Of a DNA stretch of 54,950 nucleotides, positions 44,962 through 53,720 are shown piece by piece. Both the position numbers and the translations under genes were made by a program. Positions within the stretch are counted from its first letter, which is position 1. Each line of letters opens with the position of its first letter. The notes beneath the pieces are model-generated. The model had not been told where the DNA came from and searched no databases. It saw only the letters and a program-made list of their open reading frames with translations. Origin of the DNA: an uncultured Parvibacter sp. (GTDB lineage: Bacteria; Actinomycetota; Coriobacteriia; Coriobacteriales; Eggerthellaceae); NCBI GenBank assembly GCA_947649875.1, contig CANSTH010000002.1, positions 1 through 54,950 on the forward strand. The letters are read 5' to 3'.

Positions 44962-45439
44962 AGCGACTGCATCGTTTCTTGTGGACACCAATATCTGGCT
45001 TGACATGCTTTTGGGCAGGCCCAACGGAAAGGTTAGCAGCGCCCTCATTGTGCGAGCCAATGCTCGAGACGACTTTATGGCGGTAACGGCGTCTCAACTC
45101 AAAGACATCTTTTATGTAGTTGGGCAAGAACTCAAAAGACGGGCCCGGCTTGAAGAAGGCGCTATGAGTACGGCACATGCAAGCTCCATAAACGAAATTG
45201 CCTGGAGCTGCCTTTCTTATGTTCAAAAGCAAGCCATGGTCATCGACGAGGGTCTCTCGGAGCACTGTGAGGCATCAACACTAAGGGCACAGTGCTCCGA
45301 CTACGAAGATGCCATTCTGATGGCCTGTGCGCGCCGCGCCAAAATGGACTTCATCGTTACCAACGATATGCAACTGCTCGCCCAATCGACGATACGAGCC
45401 ATCACGCCGAAACAGTACCTGGAGGCCTACGCCGTCTGA
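44954..45439 (+). CDS. PIN-domain toxin
   Basis: FLVDTNIWLDMLLGR...CSDYEDAILMACARRAKMDFIVTNDMQLLAQSTIRAITPKQYLEAY; overlaps the antitoxin by 8 bp. Confidence 0.88.
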   Translation: MTKATASFLVDTNIWLDMLLGRPNGKVSSALIVRANARDDFMAVTASQLKDIFYVVGQELKRRARLEEGAMSTAHASSINEIAWSCLSYVQKQAMVIDEGLSEHCEASTLRAQCSDYEDAILMACARRAKMDFIVTNDMQLLAQSTIRAITPKQYLEAYAV

Positions 45440-45442
45440 CGC

Positions 45443-46546
45443 TTACTCCCCCAGCTGGAAGGTCATTTGGGCGGGGTTGTGGTCGGAGTAGGCGAAGTCC
45501 AGGTCCACCGTGGAATAGTCCAGGCATTCGATGTTGCTGGAGTAGATAAAGGTGTCCATCACCCAGCGATCGTTGGTGCCGTCGTAAGGGCGGCCGGCGT
45601 CGCGGCAGGTAGCGGCATCATCGAACTGGCCGGCATCATACTTCGCTTTTGCCGCCACCGTGAAGCCGAAGGGCACGCTGTCGAAATCGAAGGGCTTGGC
45701 CCAGCTTTCCACCGCCTGCACCTTGTTGTGGTACACCTCCCCCGATACGCCAATCATGTCGTGGTTGAAGTCGCCGCCGGCAATCACGTAGTTGCCCGCC
45801 GCCAGTTCCGCTTCCATGTCGGCAAACAGCATGCGCCGCTGCGCCGCCATGATGGACTCGTCGGCCCCGTAGGCGGAAAGGTGCACGTTTATCAGCACCA
45901 GCTGTTTGCCGTTGCTCACCGGGATGCGGCAGATGGAGTAGCAGCGGTCAAGGTCTAAGAACTTGCTGAAGCTGTCGGAAATAGGCAGGCTGCGACGCAG
46001 GGCGCTGTCCACCTTGTATTGGGAGAACGTTGCAAGCCCCGCCTTGTTGGCGCCGTGGGGCGCGTAAAGCGGCCACATGAGAAAGGGCGAGTCGTAGTTT
46101 TGCGCAAACACAGACACGTCATAGGGAAACAGCTTGCGCAGCATCTCGTACTGGTCGATGAAATGGCTGCGGGTGCCCCTCACGTCCACTTCCTGGAACA
46201 GCACGAAGGTGGGGGAAAGCGCCTTGATGGCCTCCCCTTCACCATTAATGTCGTCTTCCACCACCTGGGGCGATGCCGCCACCGACCCGCTGCCGCCATC
46301 CATAAAGAAGTCGAAGTCTTGGTTGTAAGCGCCAAAGCCCAGATTGGCAGTGACCACCTTAAGCTGAGGGTTTTCGGCAAGGTTTATCTGAGCAGCAGGC
46401 GGCGTGCCCCCCAGAGGCGCGTCCGCTTCCAGCGTCAGGTTGTCGTCCAAGCGATAGTAGGACACCATCACGTAGCCCACATACAGCGCCACTACCAGCA
46501 CCACTGCCAGCACCACGCCCAAAATCACCTTCAGCGCCTTGTTCAT
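45443..46546 (-). CDS. Endonuclease/exonuclease/phosphatase-family protein, membrane anchored
   Basis: N-terminal TM; VVTANLGFGAYNQDFDFFMDGG...LFQEVDVRG...GGDFNHD...DTFIYSSNIECLDYSTVDLDFAYSDHNPAQMTFQL. Confidence 0.88.
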   Translation of the reverse strand: MNKALKVILGVVLAVVLVVALYVGYVMVSYYRLDDNLTLEADAPLGGTPPAAQINLAENPQLKVVTANLGFGAYNQDFDFFMDGGSGSVAASPQVVEDDINGEGEAIKALSPTFVLFQEVDVRGTRSHFIDQYEMLRKLFPYDVSVFAQNYDSPFLMWPLYAPHGANKAGLATFSQYKVDSALRRSLPISDSFSKFLDLDRCYSICRIPVSNGKQLVLINVHLSAYGADESIMAAQRRMLFADMEAELAAGNYVIAGGDFNHDMIGVSGEVYHNKVQAVESWAKPFDFDSVPFGFTVAAKAKYDAGQFDDAATCRDAGRPYDGTNDRWVMDTFIYSSNIECLDYSTVDLDFAYSDHNPAQMTFQLGE

Positions 46547-46678
46547 TTCGCCCTCCGTTCGGTTGTCACCATCATGATAGCGCCTATTTGCCCGGTTTTA
46601 GGCCCGCTGCCATCCTCCACCAAAACAGTGGGGTAAAATGCAGCTTTAGCTTTAAAGCCCACGCAGCGCACCAAAGGA

Positions 46679-47923
46679 GTGACCCCCATGCAGATGACCG
46701 CCGAGCAGCTGGCAATGATCAAAGGCCAGTTCCAAAGCCTGAAGGCCCGCAGCCCCTTCTACGCCAAGAAGTTCGAGGGCATCGACCTGGCCGATGTGCA
46801 AACCCAGGCCGATTTCGAGAAGCTGCCCTTCTCGGAGAAGAACGACCTGCGCGACGCCTACCCGCTGGGATTGCAAGCAGTTCCCGATGAAGAGGTGGTG
46901 CGCATCCACAGCTCATCGGGCACCACGGGCACGCCGGTGATCATCCCCTACACCCAGCAGGACGTCATCGACTGGGCCACCCAGTTCGCCCGCTGCTACG
47001 AGATGGCCGGCATCACCCCGCTCGACCGCGTGCAAATAACCCCCGGCTACGGCCTGTGGACCGCCGGCATCGGCTTCCAGCTGGGCTGCGAGCGGCTGGG
47101 GGCCATGGCCATTCCCATGGGGCCGGGCAACACCGACAAGCAGCTGCAGATGATGCAAGACCTGAAGTCTACCGTCATTTGCGCCACTAGCTCCTATGCC
47201 CTGCTGCTAGCAGAGGAAATCAACAAACGCGATCTGCGCGACAAAATTCACCTGCGCAAGGGGGTTATCGGCAGTGAGCGCTGGGGCGAGAAGATGCGCA
47301 ACCGCATCCAAGAGGAAATGGGCATCCAGATCTACGACATCTACGGCCTCACCGAAATCTACGGCCCCGGCATCGGCATTTCCTGCGACGCCCACGCCGG
47401 CATGCACATTTGGGACGATTACATTTATATGGAAGTGGTGGATCCGAAAACCGGCGAGGTGCTGCCCGATGGCGAAGTGGGCGAGCTGGTGCTCACCACG
47501 CTGCGCAAGCAGGGGGCGCCGCTCATTCGTTACCGCACCCACGACCTCACCCGCATCATCCCCGGCACCTGCCCCTGCGGCAGCCGCTACCCGCGCATCG
47601 ACACGCTGGTGGGACGCACCGACGACATGATAAAGGTGAAGGGCTGCAACATGTTCCCGGCGCAAATCGAGGAAGTCATCAAGATGACCGATGGCGCCTC
47701 CTCCGAGTACCAGGTGATGATCGAAACCATTTCCGGCCACGACATCCTTACGGTACTGTTCGAGACGCCGCTGGAAGGCGACGAGAAGGCCCGTTGCGAG
47801 CAGGAGCTGGCACTCATCTTCAAGGCGAAGCTGGGCTGCACCCCCGAAGCGAAGGGCGTGCCCATGGGCGAACTGCCCCGCTCCGAGAAGAAGACTCGCC
47901 GCATTTTCGACAGCCGCTACTAA
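46679..47923 (+). CDS. paaK: Phenylacetate-CoA ligase-like adenylate-forming enzyme
   Basis: RIHSSSGTTGTPVIIPYTQQD; YDIYGLTEIYGPGIGISCDAHAGMHIWDD; GRTDDMIKVKGCNMFPAQIE. Confidence 0.93.
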   Translation: MTPMQMTAEQLAMIKGQFQSLKARSPFYAKKFEGIDLADVQTQADFEKLPFSEKNDLRDAYPLGLQAVPDEEVVRIHSSSGTTGTPVIIPYTQQDVIDWATQFARCYEMAGITPLDRVQITPGYGLWTAGIGFQLGCERLGAMAIPMGPGNTDKQLQMMQDLKSTVICATSSYALLLAEEINKRDLRDKIHLRKGVIGSERWGEKMRNRIQEEMGIQIYDIYGLTEIYGPGIGISCDAHAGMHIWDDYIYMEVVDPKTGEVLPDGEVGELVLTTLRKQGAPLIRYRTHDLTRIIPGTCPCGSRYPRIDTLVGRTDDMIKVKGCNMFPAQIEEVIKMTDGASSEYQVMIETISGHDILTVLFETPLEGDEKARCEQELALIFKAKLGCTPEAKGVPMGELPRSEKKTRRIFDSRY

Positions 47924-47935
47924 TTTGGAGGCCCG

Positions 47936-49846
47936 TTGCTAACCGATTCCCAACTGTTTCGCCTGCAAGACGTACTGGGCTGTCTGGCCTGCTACGCCAA
48001 TGGCCTGTTTGGCCTGGTTGAGCAGGAGCAGTTCATGGATCTCATGGAGTCCTACGACCCCGCACGCGTGGAGGTAATCCACGATGTGCTGGAAACGCTT
48101 TGGGAAAACGCTGACGTGATAGACGGGTTCGTGGAGCAGAATCCCTTTGGGCTAAGCAGCGCCGACTTGCAGCTGGCCGCTTCATGGAAGGACGCCCTGC
48201 ACGCCACAGGCATATTCGTTGGTACCGAAGAGGGCAAAGAGCTGTATTTGCTGGAGGGGCGCCTGGTGGCACTTGCGCAAGCAGAGCTGCACGAGAGTGG
48301 CCCCTGCCTAGTGAATATAACGGTGCTGCCCTTTGAGAACATGCTGGTGGAAGACTACACCAGCATGGCCATGGACCTGGATATGGCCTATGCCCCCTTC
48401 CCCTTGCAGCGAGATGTGGCCATAGCGCGAGCGCGGGGCATCATCGAAACACCACAGCAGTTTGTGCCCTTTGCCCGCGAGATAAACGGCCGTCGCCATG
48501 AGGCGGAGATGGACCAACTGATGGAGGACCTCGACCGCGAATCGCGGCTGCACGCGGGCGAGGACATTTCGCCCGAGGGCTTTCACCGGGGCCGCTTCTT
48601 CGGCATGGATCGTCAGCAGCGCGACCAGCTGGCCGACGAAGAGGCGCGTGCCTTGTTGATCGACGAGCTGCTTACCATGCTGGAAGGGCGCCTGATAACC
48701 AAGACCGCCCCCACCACTCACTTGACAGAGTGCCTGCCCCAGTGCACGAAGGCCACCCTCATTGATTTCGGAAAGCGCCTTGGATTGAAGTCGCTTTCCG
48801 CCTTGAACAAAACCCAGATAGCCGAGCGCATTACGAATGCGGTGCAAGCCGCCGCACCGGAAACATTGGAAGCGCTCGAGCAAGCTGCGGGCCTGTTTCC
48901 CACCGTAGTGCTGCAGCAGCTGGACCGCCAAGCCAACGACGGCCCGCTTGCCCAACCGGTTTCCACGGCCACCATCGACAGCTCAACCGTGGCCTGCTTC
49001 CCCTTCGTGCTGCCCTTCTACTGCCAAGGAACGCTGATAGGGGTAATGCCCGAAGAGATGCGCGACCTGTTGCAAAAGCTGGACCTCCCCCGCATTATCA
49101 AGCGAGAAAGCGCCCGCGAAAACGCCCGGCGCATTGCGGAGGAATGCGTGTTCACATACGGACTGTCAACCATCGACGACGCCTACAAAGAGCTGGAACT
49201 GCTGGGGCTTGACCAGCTTACGCGTGATGAGTTTGAAGTTGAGGTACGGGCCAGTTCCCTGCTGGGGAACCTGGACGTCATGGTTTGGAAACACGATGGG
49301 GAAACGTACTTGGCAAGCCCTCCGCTCATGCCCCAGCCAGACGACGCCCAGGCCGCCGACGAGCGCCGCTACTTGCTAGAATGTCACAGCCAAGTTCCGC
49401 GGAAGCATCTGTACGAGTTCTCCAAAGACGGCCGCGTTGAAGAGGCAGTGTTCACCAGCCCCGCCGCCGAACGACTGGTCAGCTACCTTAACGAGCGCAT
49501 CCCCGACGGCGAGCACGATGCCTTCTTTGCCGACAATGTGCTTGAAGAGATGATCCTCTCGGTGGTTGAGGGCAATGTAGACGTGATAGAGATGCTGCGA
49601 ATTGCCGAAGAGTTCGGCCTTGCCGGATGCGACACCGACCCCCAACGCCTGCTGGGCCGGCTCACTATTCTGCGCAACTCGTTGCCGCTATGGGAGCTGA
49701 ACGGCTGGTCGGCCATCGAAGAGATGGAGATAACCACCGGCAAGAAAATGTTCTTCGATGATCGCGGCATGCCCCTGAAGGTAGGCCGCAATGACCCGTG
49801 CCCCTGCGGCAGCGGCAAACCCTACAAAGACTGCTGCGGAAGGTAG
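47936..49846 (+). CDS. Uncharacterised protein with Rho-N/SAP-like segment and C-terminal SEC-C zinc motif (TTG start)
   Basis: C-terminal VGRNDPCPCGSGKPYKDCCGR; internal TKATLIDFGKRLGLKSLSALNKTQIAERI. Confidence 0.82.
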   Translation: MLTDSQLFRLQDVLGCLACYANGLFGLVEQEQFMDLMESYDPARVEVIHDVLETLWENADVIDGFVEQNPFGLSSADLQLAASWKDALHATGIFVGTEEGKELYLLEGRLVALAQAELHESGPCLVNITVLPFENMLVEDYTSMAMDLDMAYAPFPLQRDVAIARARGIIETPQQFVPFAREINGRRHEAEMDQLMEDLDRESRLHAGEDISPEGFHRGRFFGMDRQQRDQLADEEARALLIDELLTMLEGRLITKTAPTTHLTECLPQCTKATLIDFGKRLGLKSLSALNKTQIAERITNAVQAAAPETLEALEQAAGLFPTVVLQQLDRQANDGPLAQPVSTATIDSSTVACFPFVLPFYCQGTLIGVMPEEMRDLLQKLDLPRIIKRESARENARRIAEECVFTYGLSTIDDAYKELELLGLDQLTRDEFEVEVRASSLLGNLDVMVWKHDGETYLASPPLMPQPDDAQAADERRYLLECHSQVPRKHLYEFSKDGRVEEAVFTSPAAERLVSYLNERIPDGEHDAFFADNVLEEMILSVVEGNVDVIEMLRIAEEFGLAGCDTDPQRLLGRLTILRNSLPLWELNGWSAIEEMEITTGKKMFFDDRGMPLKVGRNDPCPCGSGKPYKDCCGR

Positions 49847-49860
49847 TCCCCCCCCCGTCC

Positions 49861-50060
49861 GCGCGTGTGGGCGAAAGGGGTTCGGCCTGGTCGGGCGCTT
49901 ATTCCCGCGTCAAACTCGATTTAGAAGGCGGCGACATGGCGCAGAGGATCTGGCGGCCCGTCCCAAAGACCTGGACTGCGGCAGGCATGGCCGCCTTCTC
50001 ATGTATCGAGTTCTTTGGCGGGGCGCCCGAATCGGCCTCACCCCTTCCGCCCACACGCGC
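49861..50060. repeat. 200-bp imperfect palindrome (MITE-like or large hairpin)
   Basis: GCGCGTGTGGGCGaAAGGGG...TCGGGCGC...AACTCGAT..AGAAGGCGGC..CATGGC matched by the reverse complement of GCATGGCCGCCTTCT...ATCGAGTT...GCGCCCGA...CCCCTTCCGCCCACACGCGC. Confidence 0.85.
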
Positions 50061-50079
50061 TACTCTTGAGCCGAGCTGT

Positions 50080-50634
50080 TTACTTAATCAGCATCGAGGT
50101 GGCTACTTGTTTGGCGGTCTTTTCGCCCTCCAGGTACTCCAGCACGGTGAGGCCGAAGGGGATGGCGGTGCCGGGGCCGGTGGCGGTGATAAGGTTGTCA
50201 TCCACCTCAACGTCCTTACCCGGTTGGTAGACGCCCTTGGGCCAGTCTTCTTCGCAACCGGGGTAGCACACCGCTTTGCGACCGCCCAACAGCCCCATGT
50301 TGCCCAGCACCATCGGGCCAGCGCAGATAGCGGCAATGGGCTCATTGGCTTCCATGCGACGGGCGATCTCGGTAGTAGCCGCCTGGCTGAGGCCGATGTT
50401 CTGCACCCCCAGGGAACCGCCGGGGATCATCAGCAAATCGGAATTGGAGAGGTCTATGGTGGAGATGGACACATCGGCCATCATGGTGATGGTTTGGGCG
50501 CTGGTAACTGGCAGGCTGTCTTTCAGCGACACCAGGATCACATCTACACCACCACGACGCAAGATGTCCACCGGCGCCACCACTTCAAGCGGCTCGAATC
50601 CATCCGCCAACAAAACCGCAACTGTCTTGGCCAT
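50080..50634 (-). CDS. DJ-1/PfpI-family protein
   Basis: MAKTVAVLLADGFEPLEVVAPVDILRRGGVDVILVS...EPIAAICAGPMVLGNMGLL (nucleophile-elbow Cys). Confidence 0.92.
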   Translation of the reverse strand: MAKTVAVLLADGFEPLEVVAPVDILRRGGVDVILVSLKDSLPVTSAQTITMMADVSISTIDLSNSDLLMIPGGSLGVQNIGLSQAATTEIARRMEANEPIAAICAGPMVLGNMGLLGGRKAVCYPGCEEDWPKGVYQPGKDVEVDDNLITATGPGTAIPFGLTVLEYLEGEKTAKQVATSMLIK

Positions 50635-50869
50635 TTTTCGCGCTTCCTTTCGCCAGAAACAATGTCCTTTCGATTGTAGGCACGCGCACACTGCTCCCGC
50701 CAAAAAGCCATAGTCCCGTTACCCTTGCCCATAACTCACCCTGCGGATACCCTGCAAGCAGAATATAATCTCTATGGAGAATGAAGCAGTACGCAAACGC
50801 CGCTTCGAAGCCATAGAAGTATACTTATCAGCGTAAGGACTCCGCACAATCCGCCAAGGAGAATGCACC

Positions 50870-51238
50870 ATGAATAACGTTGAAACCGAAGTCGGAAAGC
50901 TGGGCATCATCCTCACCGACAATGTCGATATAGACTGGCTTAGAAGCCTCACTCCTCGACACTTTGAAGACTACGTAAAATTTGTCGTCAACCCAAACAC
51001 CAACCAAGTGTGCGTAGGCATGCAAGTACATCGCAACTGCTCGCAGCAGATGGGACCCGAAGATGCCCTGTTGGGAGGCAATATTTTCTTCGAGGACGGC
51101 CATATAGAGTACGAGTCAACGCTAAACGTTAAACGCAATCTCGCTGCTGGACAATGGGGAGAAACACCCCGCATAATCACCGATGCGGATTTAATACAGC
51201 AAGTAGATAATGTTCTAAAGGCTTGGGTGATACTGTGA
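50870..51238 (+). CDS. DUF5674-like small protein
   Basis: FEDYVKFVVNPNTNQVCVGMQVHRNCSQQMGPEDALLGGNIFFEDGHIEYESTLNVKRNLAAGQWG recalls DUF5674 layout. Confidence 0.62.
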   Translation: MNNVETEVGKLGIILTDNVDIDWLRSLTPRHFEDYVKFVVNPNTNQVCVGMQVHRNCSQQMGPEDALLGGNIFFEDGHIEYESTLNVKRNLAAGQWGETPRIITDADLIQQVDNVLKAWVIL

Positions 51239-51609
51239 CTTTAGATGAATTTCTTTCGCATCCAGTTGCCAACAACTGCAGCGACGAAGAGCTGGCTTTG
51301 TGGGCATCCCGTTCTTTCAAAGAGCAAATGCAGGACATTTACGGAGAAGCAGCTCGGCTGATTAAATATCATCGCGAAAGCAAAGAGAAAGTCGCAAAAC
51401 AGTGGGAAGTTTTCGACCTGTTTTGCTCGATGACCTACCTTGCTCCTACCACCACCAAAGGAGAACGCGAGACGCTAAAACTGGCTCAATGGGAGCTTTA
51501 CGATTACGTTTTTGGCAAAAACGATTTCCGAAATAGCAGCGAGAGCGTTATGCGCTGGTTCAATCAGTGGATATTCGACATAAACTATGCAGCCATCTCT
51601 GAGGGATAG
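51235..51609 (+). CDS. Uncharacterised small protein, coupled to the preceding gene
   Basis: GTG start overlaps the upstream stop (GTGA, 51235-51238); no recognised motif. Confidence 0.65.
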   Translation: MTLDEFLSHPVANNCSDEELALWASRSFKEQMQDIYGEAARLIKYHRESKEKVAKQWEVFDLFCSMTYLAPTTTKGERETLKLAQWELYDYVFGKNDFRNSSESVMRWFNQWIFDINYAAISEG

Positions 51610-51611
51610 AG

Positions 51612-51890
51612 CTGTTTCGCCTTCGCAGGGTCCAAGTCCCTGGGAGGTTCCCTGGACAAGAAAAGGGCCCCATTGCTGGGGCCCTTCGAGTTAGTGGTGG
51701 TCGGAGGGGGACTTGGCGCGTTCGCTGCGCGAACCCGCTGTGCTGCGCTCCGCTGCCGCGGTGCTCGCACCGAAACAGTCCACTGGACTGTTTCGCCTTC
51801 GCAGGGTCCAAGTCCCTGGGAGGTTCCCTGGACACGAAAAGGGCCCCATTGCTGGGGCCCTTCGAGTTAGTGGTGGTCGGAGGGGGACTT
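51612..51890. repeat. 103-bp direct repeat, copies at 51612-51714 and 51788-51890
   Basis: One mismatch (51657 a vs 51833 c); offset exactly 176 bp; copy 1 carries the last 20 nt of tRNA-Phe. Confidence 0.95.
51841..51864 (-). terminator. Terminator of tRNA-Phe (GGGCCCCATTGCTGGGGCCC hairpin); duplicate at 51665-51684
   Basis: Perfect GC-rich hairpin followed by TTTT on the minus strand. Confidence 0.8.
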
Positions 51891-51946
51891 GAACCCTCGG
51901 CACGCGGATTTTCAGTCCGCTGCTCTACCAACTGAGCTACCCGACC
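51871..51946 (-). tRNA. tRNA-Phe (GAA), CCA encoded
   Basis: Reverse complement GGTCGGGTAGCTCAGTTGGTAGAGCAGCGGACTGAAAATCCGCGTGCCGAGGGTTCAAGTCCCCCTCCGACCACCA folds as a cloverleaf with GAA anticodon. Confidence 0.97.
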
Positions 51947-52203
51947 GGATGCGGTAAACGCAAGCGTATATTTTACGGAACCAGCATCTTCTTGGCAAGG
52001 GGGTATTTTCGGAAGCGGCGGCTATTCCCTGAACTGTTGCAACGGTTGCATGCATGCAAATCGCTTGCAACTCAGCAAGTCATCTTCATCTGCGGCTCAC
52101 ATACGCAATAGCCCGAAAAGGGCTGAGCGGCTTTTCCCATTCGCACAACCGCGAGGGATCCGACCCCCTCCCACACAAAACGCACGCATACCATAGGGCC
52201 GCC

Positions 52204-53082
52204 TTAGATCGACCTCATCCCCGCGCGCCACGTGCGCAGCTGCTCTTCGTCCAAGTGCTCCAGCCCCCAATCGAGGGCGGCCAGCAAATCTTCTCGCTGG
52301 TCCGGCACATAGCCATTCACCCGAACGGCGTTGCCGATGTGGTTGCCCAGTATGAACGTCTCGGTGTCCAGCTTCTCCACGAAGCGCCGCAGCTCGGCCA
52401 CATTCTCCAGCTCGTCGGCCGGCTGAAAGCGCCCCGATTGGATATCGCCCCACAGCTTGGTACCCGGAAAGGCGGTCATCGTGTGGATCATGATGTACTC
52501 GGGCCTGAGCTTGCTGTAGAGAGCGGCTGTTTTATCAGCCGATACCGCACCCTTCCCCTTCCCGCCCATTCCCAACAGAAAGAACAGGCTGTAGGCCAAG
52601 CCCGCCTTCTCCAATCGCAGGCACTCGCGTTCAATGTCGGCGGCCGTAAACCCCTTGTCCTGCATTACCAACGCGGGATCGTATCCGCTCTCGCTGCCGA
52701 TGGAGACGTTTTCCAGCCCCAGCTCGGCCAGCTGAGCAAGCTGCGAATCGCTTTTGCGCGCAACATCGGTTATGCGGGCGAAGCACCCGACGCTGGGTTT
52801 GGAGGGCATGGACTCGCGAAGCTGCTCCAAGGTGAAGACCAAGTTCTCTTGCGGAAGGCAGAGGGCATTGCCGCCAGTGAGGAAAATACGCTGCGCCATG
52901 GGGACGTAAGCGGCTATCTCCTTTATATCGCCCGCGATGTCCTCGAGGTCAGACGCCTCGAAGGGCTGCTTGTACATATCGCAGAAGCGGCAGCGATTAT
53001 GAGAGCACCCCTTTGCCACCTGCAAAGGAATCATATCGCCTTCGAAGAGCGGGCGCCAAAAAGCGCCATCGTCATAGTGCAT
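52204..53082 (-). CDS. Radical SAM protein
   Basis: MIPLQVAKGCSHNRCRFCDMYKQPFE (CxxxxCxxC variant), RIFLTGGNALCLP, VSIGSESGYDPALVMQDKGFTAADIERE. Confidence 0.92.
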   Translation of the reverse strand: MHYDDGAFWRPLFEGDMIPLQVAKGCSHNRCRFCDMYKQPFEASDLEDIAGDIKEIAAYVPMAQRIFLTGGNALCLPQENLVFTLEQLRESMPSKPSVGCFARITDVARKSDSQLAQLAELGLENVSIGSESGYDPALVMQDKGFTAADIERECLRLEKAGLAYSLFFLLGMGGKGKGAVSADKTAALYSKLRPEYIMIHTMTAFPGTKLWGDIQSGRFQPADELENVAELRRFVEKLDTETFILGNHIGNAVRVNGYVPDQREDLLAALDWGLEHLDEEQLRTWRAGMRSI

Positions 53083-53299
53083 GGCACGAGTCTCCTTTTA
53101 TAAGAAAGCCCCGCCCTACAAGAGGGCGAGGGCGGGGCCACGAGAGGGATTCCACGGGTAATTGTATTAACCCCCGTGAAGAATGAAAGTAGTTAACAAA
53201 AACTTGTGCTGCTCATCTTTTCTTTAGCTACTTTACGGGGCTGGCCTGCAAGCTAAACTATTTGTAGTTGCTAACATAATTTGAGTGAGCGGAGCAAAC

Positions 53300-53677
53300 A
53301 TGGCCTATAAGCGCAAACTGGAGAAAGATATCCGCTGCCCTTTGGAATATGGGATGGACCTTATCGGCGGCCGCTGGAAATCGCGCATCATATGCGTTCT
53401 TGCCGATGGCCCCTTGCGCTATTCGCAGCTGCGCGAAGAGCTGGTGGACATAACCGACACCGCGCTGGCCGCAGCCTTGAGGGAGATGCAGGCCAGCAAA
53501 TTGGTGAGCCGCCAGCAGTATGAGGCAATTCCCCCGCACGTCGAATACGAGCTCACGGAAAAAGGCGCTTCCGTGGTGCCGTTGTTGCAGGCAATTTGCA
53601 CGTGGTCGGGCATGTACTATCGCAATGTTGAAGAAAGCGCCCTTCACAAATGCCAAAAGTGCGATTTTCACGGTTAG
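53300..53677 (+). CDS. HxlR-family transcriptional regulator
   Basis: CPLEYGMDLIGGRWKSRIICVLADGPLRYSQLREELVDITDTALAAALREMQASKLVSRQQYEAIPPHVEYELTEKG. Confidence 0.94.
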   Translation: MAYKRKLEKDIRCPLEYGMDLIGGRWKSRIICVLADGPLRYSQLREELVDITDTALAAALREMQASKLVSRQQYEAIPPHVEYELTEKGASVVPLLQAICTWSGMYYRNVEESALHKCQKCDFHG

Positions 53678-53720
53678 GGTAATTGGCGGGCACAGCCCCC
53701 GCCACGGGAAGCGCCGCTCC

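Noticed and set aside
51560-51931. 123-aa minus-strand ORF across tRNA-Phe
   Set aside because: Overlaps the tRNA and the duplicated terminators; internal repetition reflects the DNA duplication.
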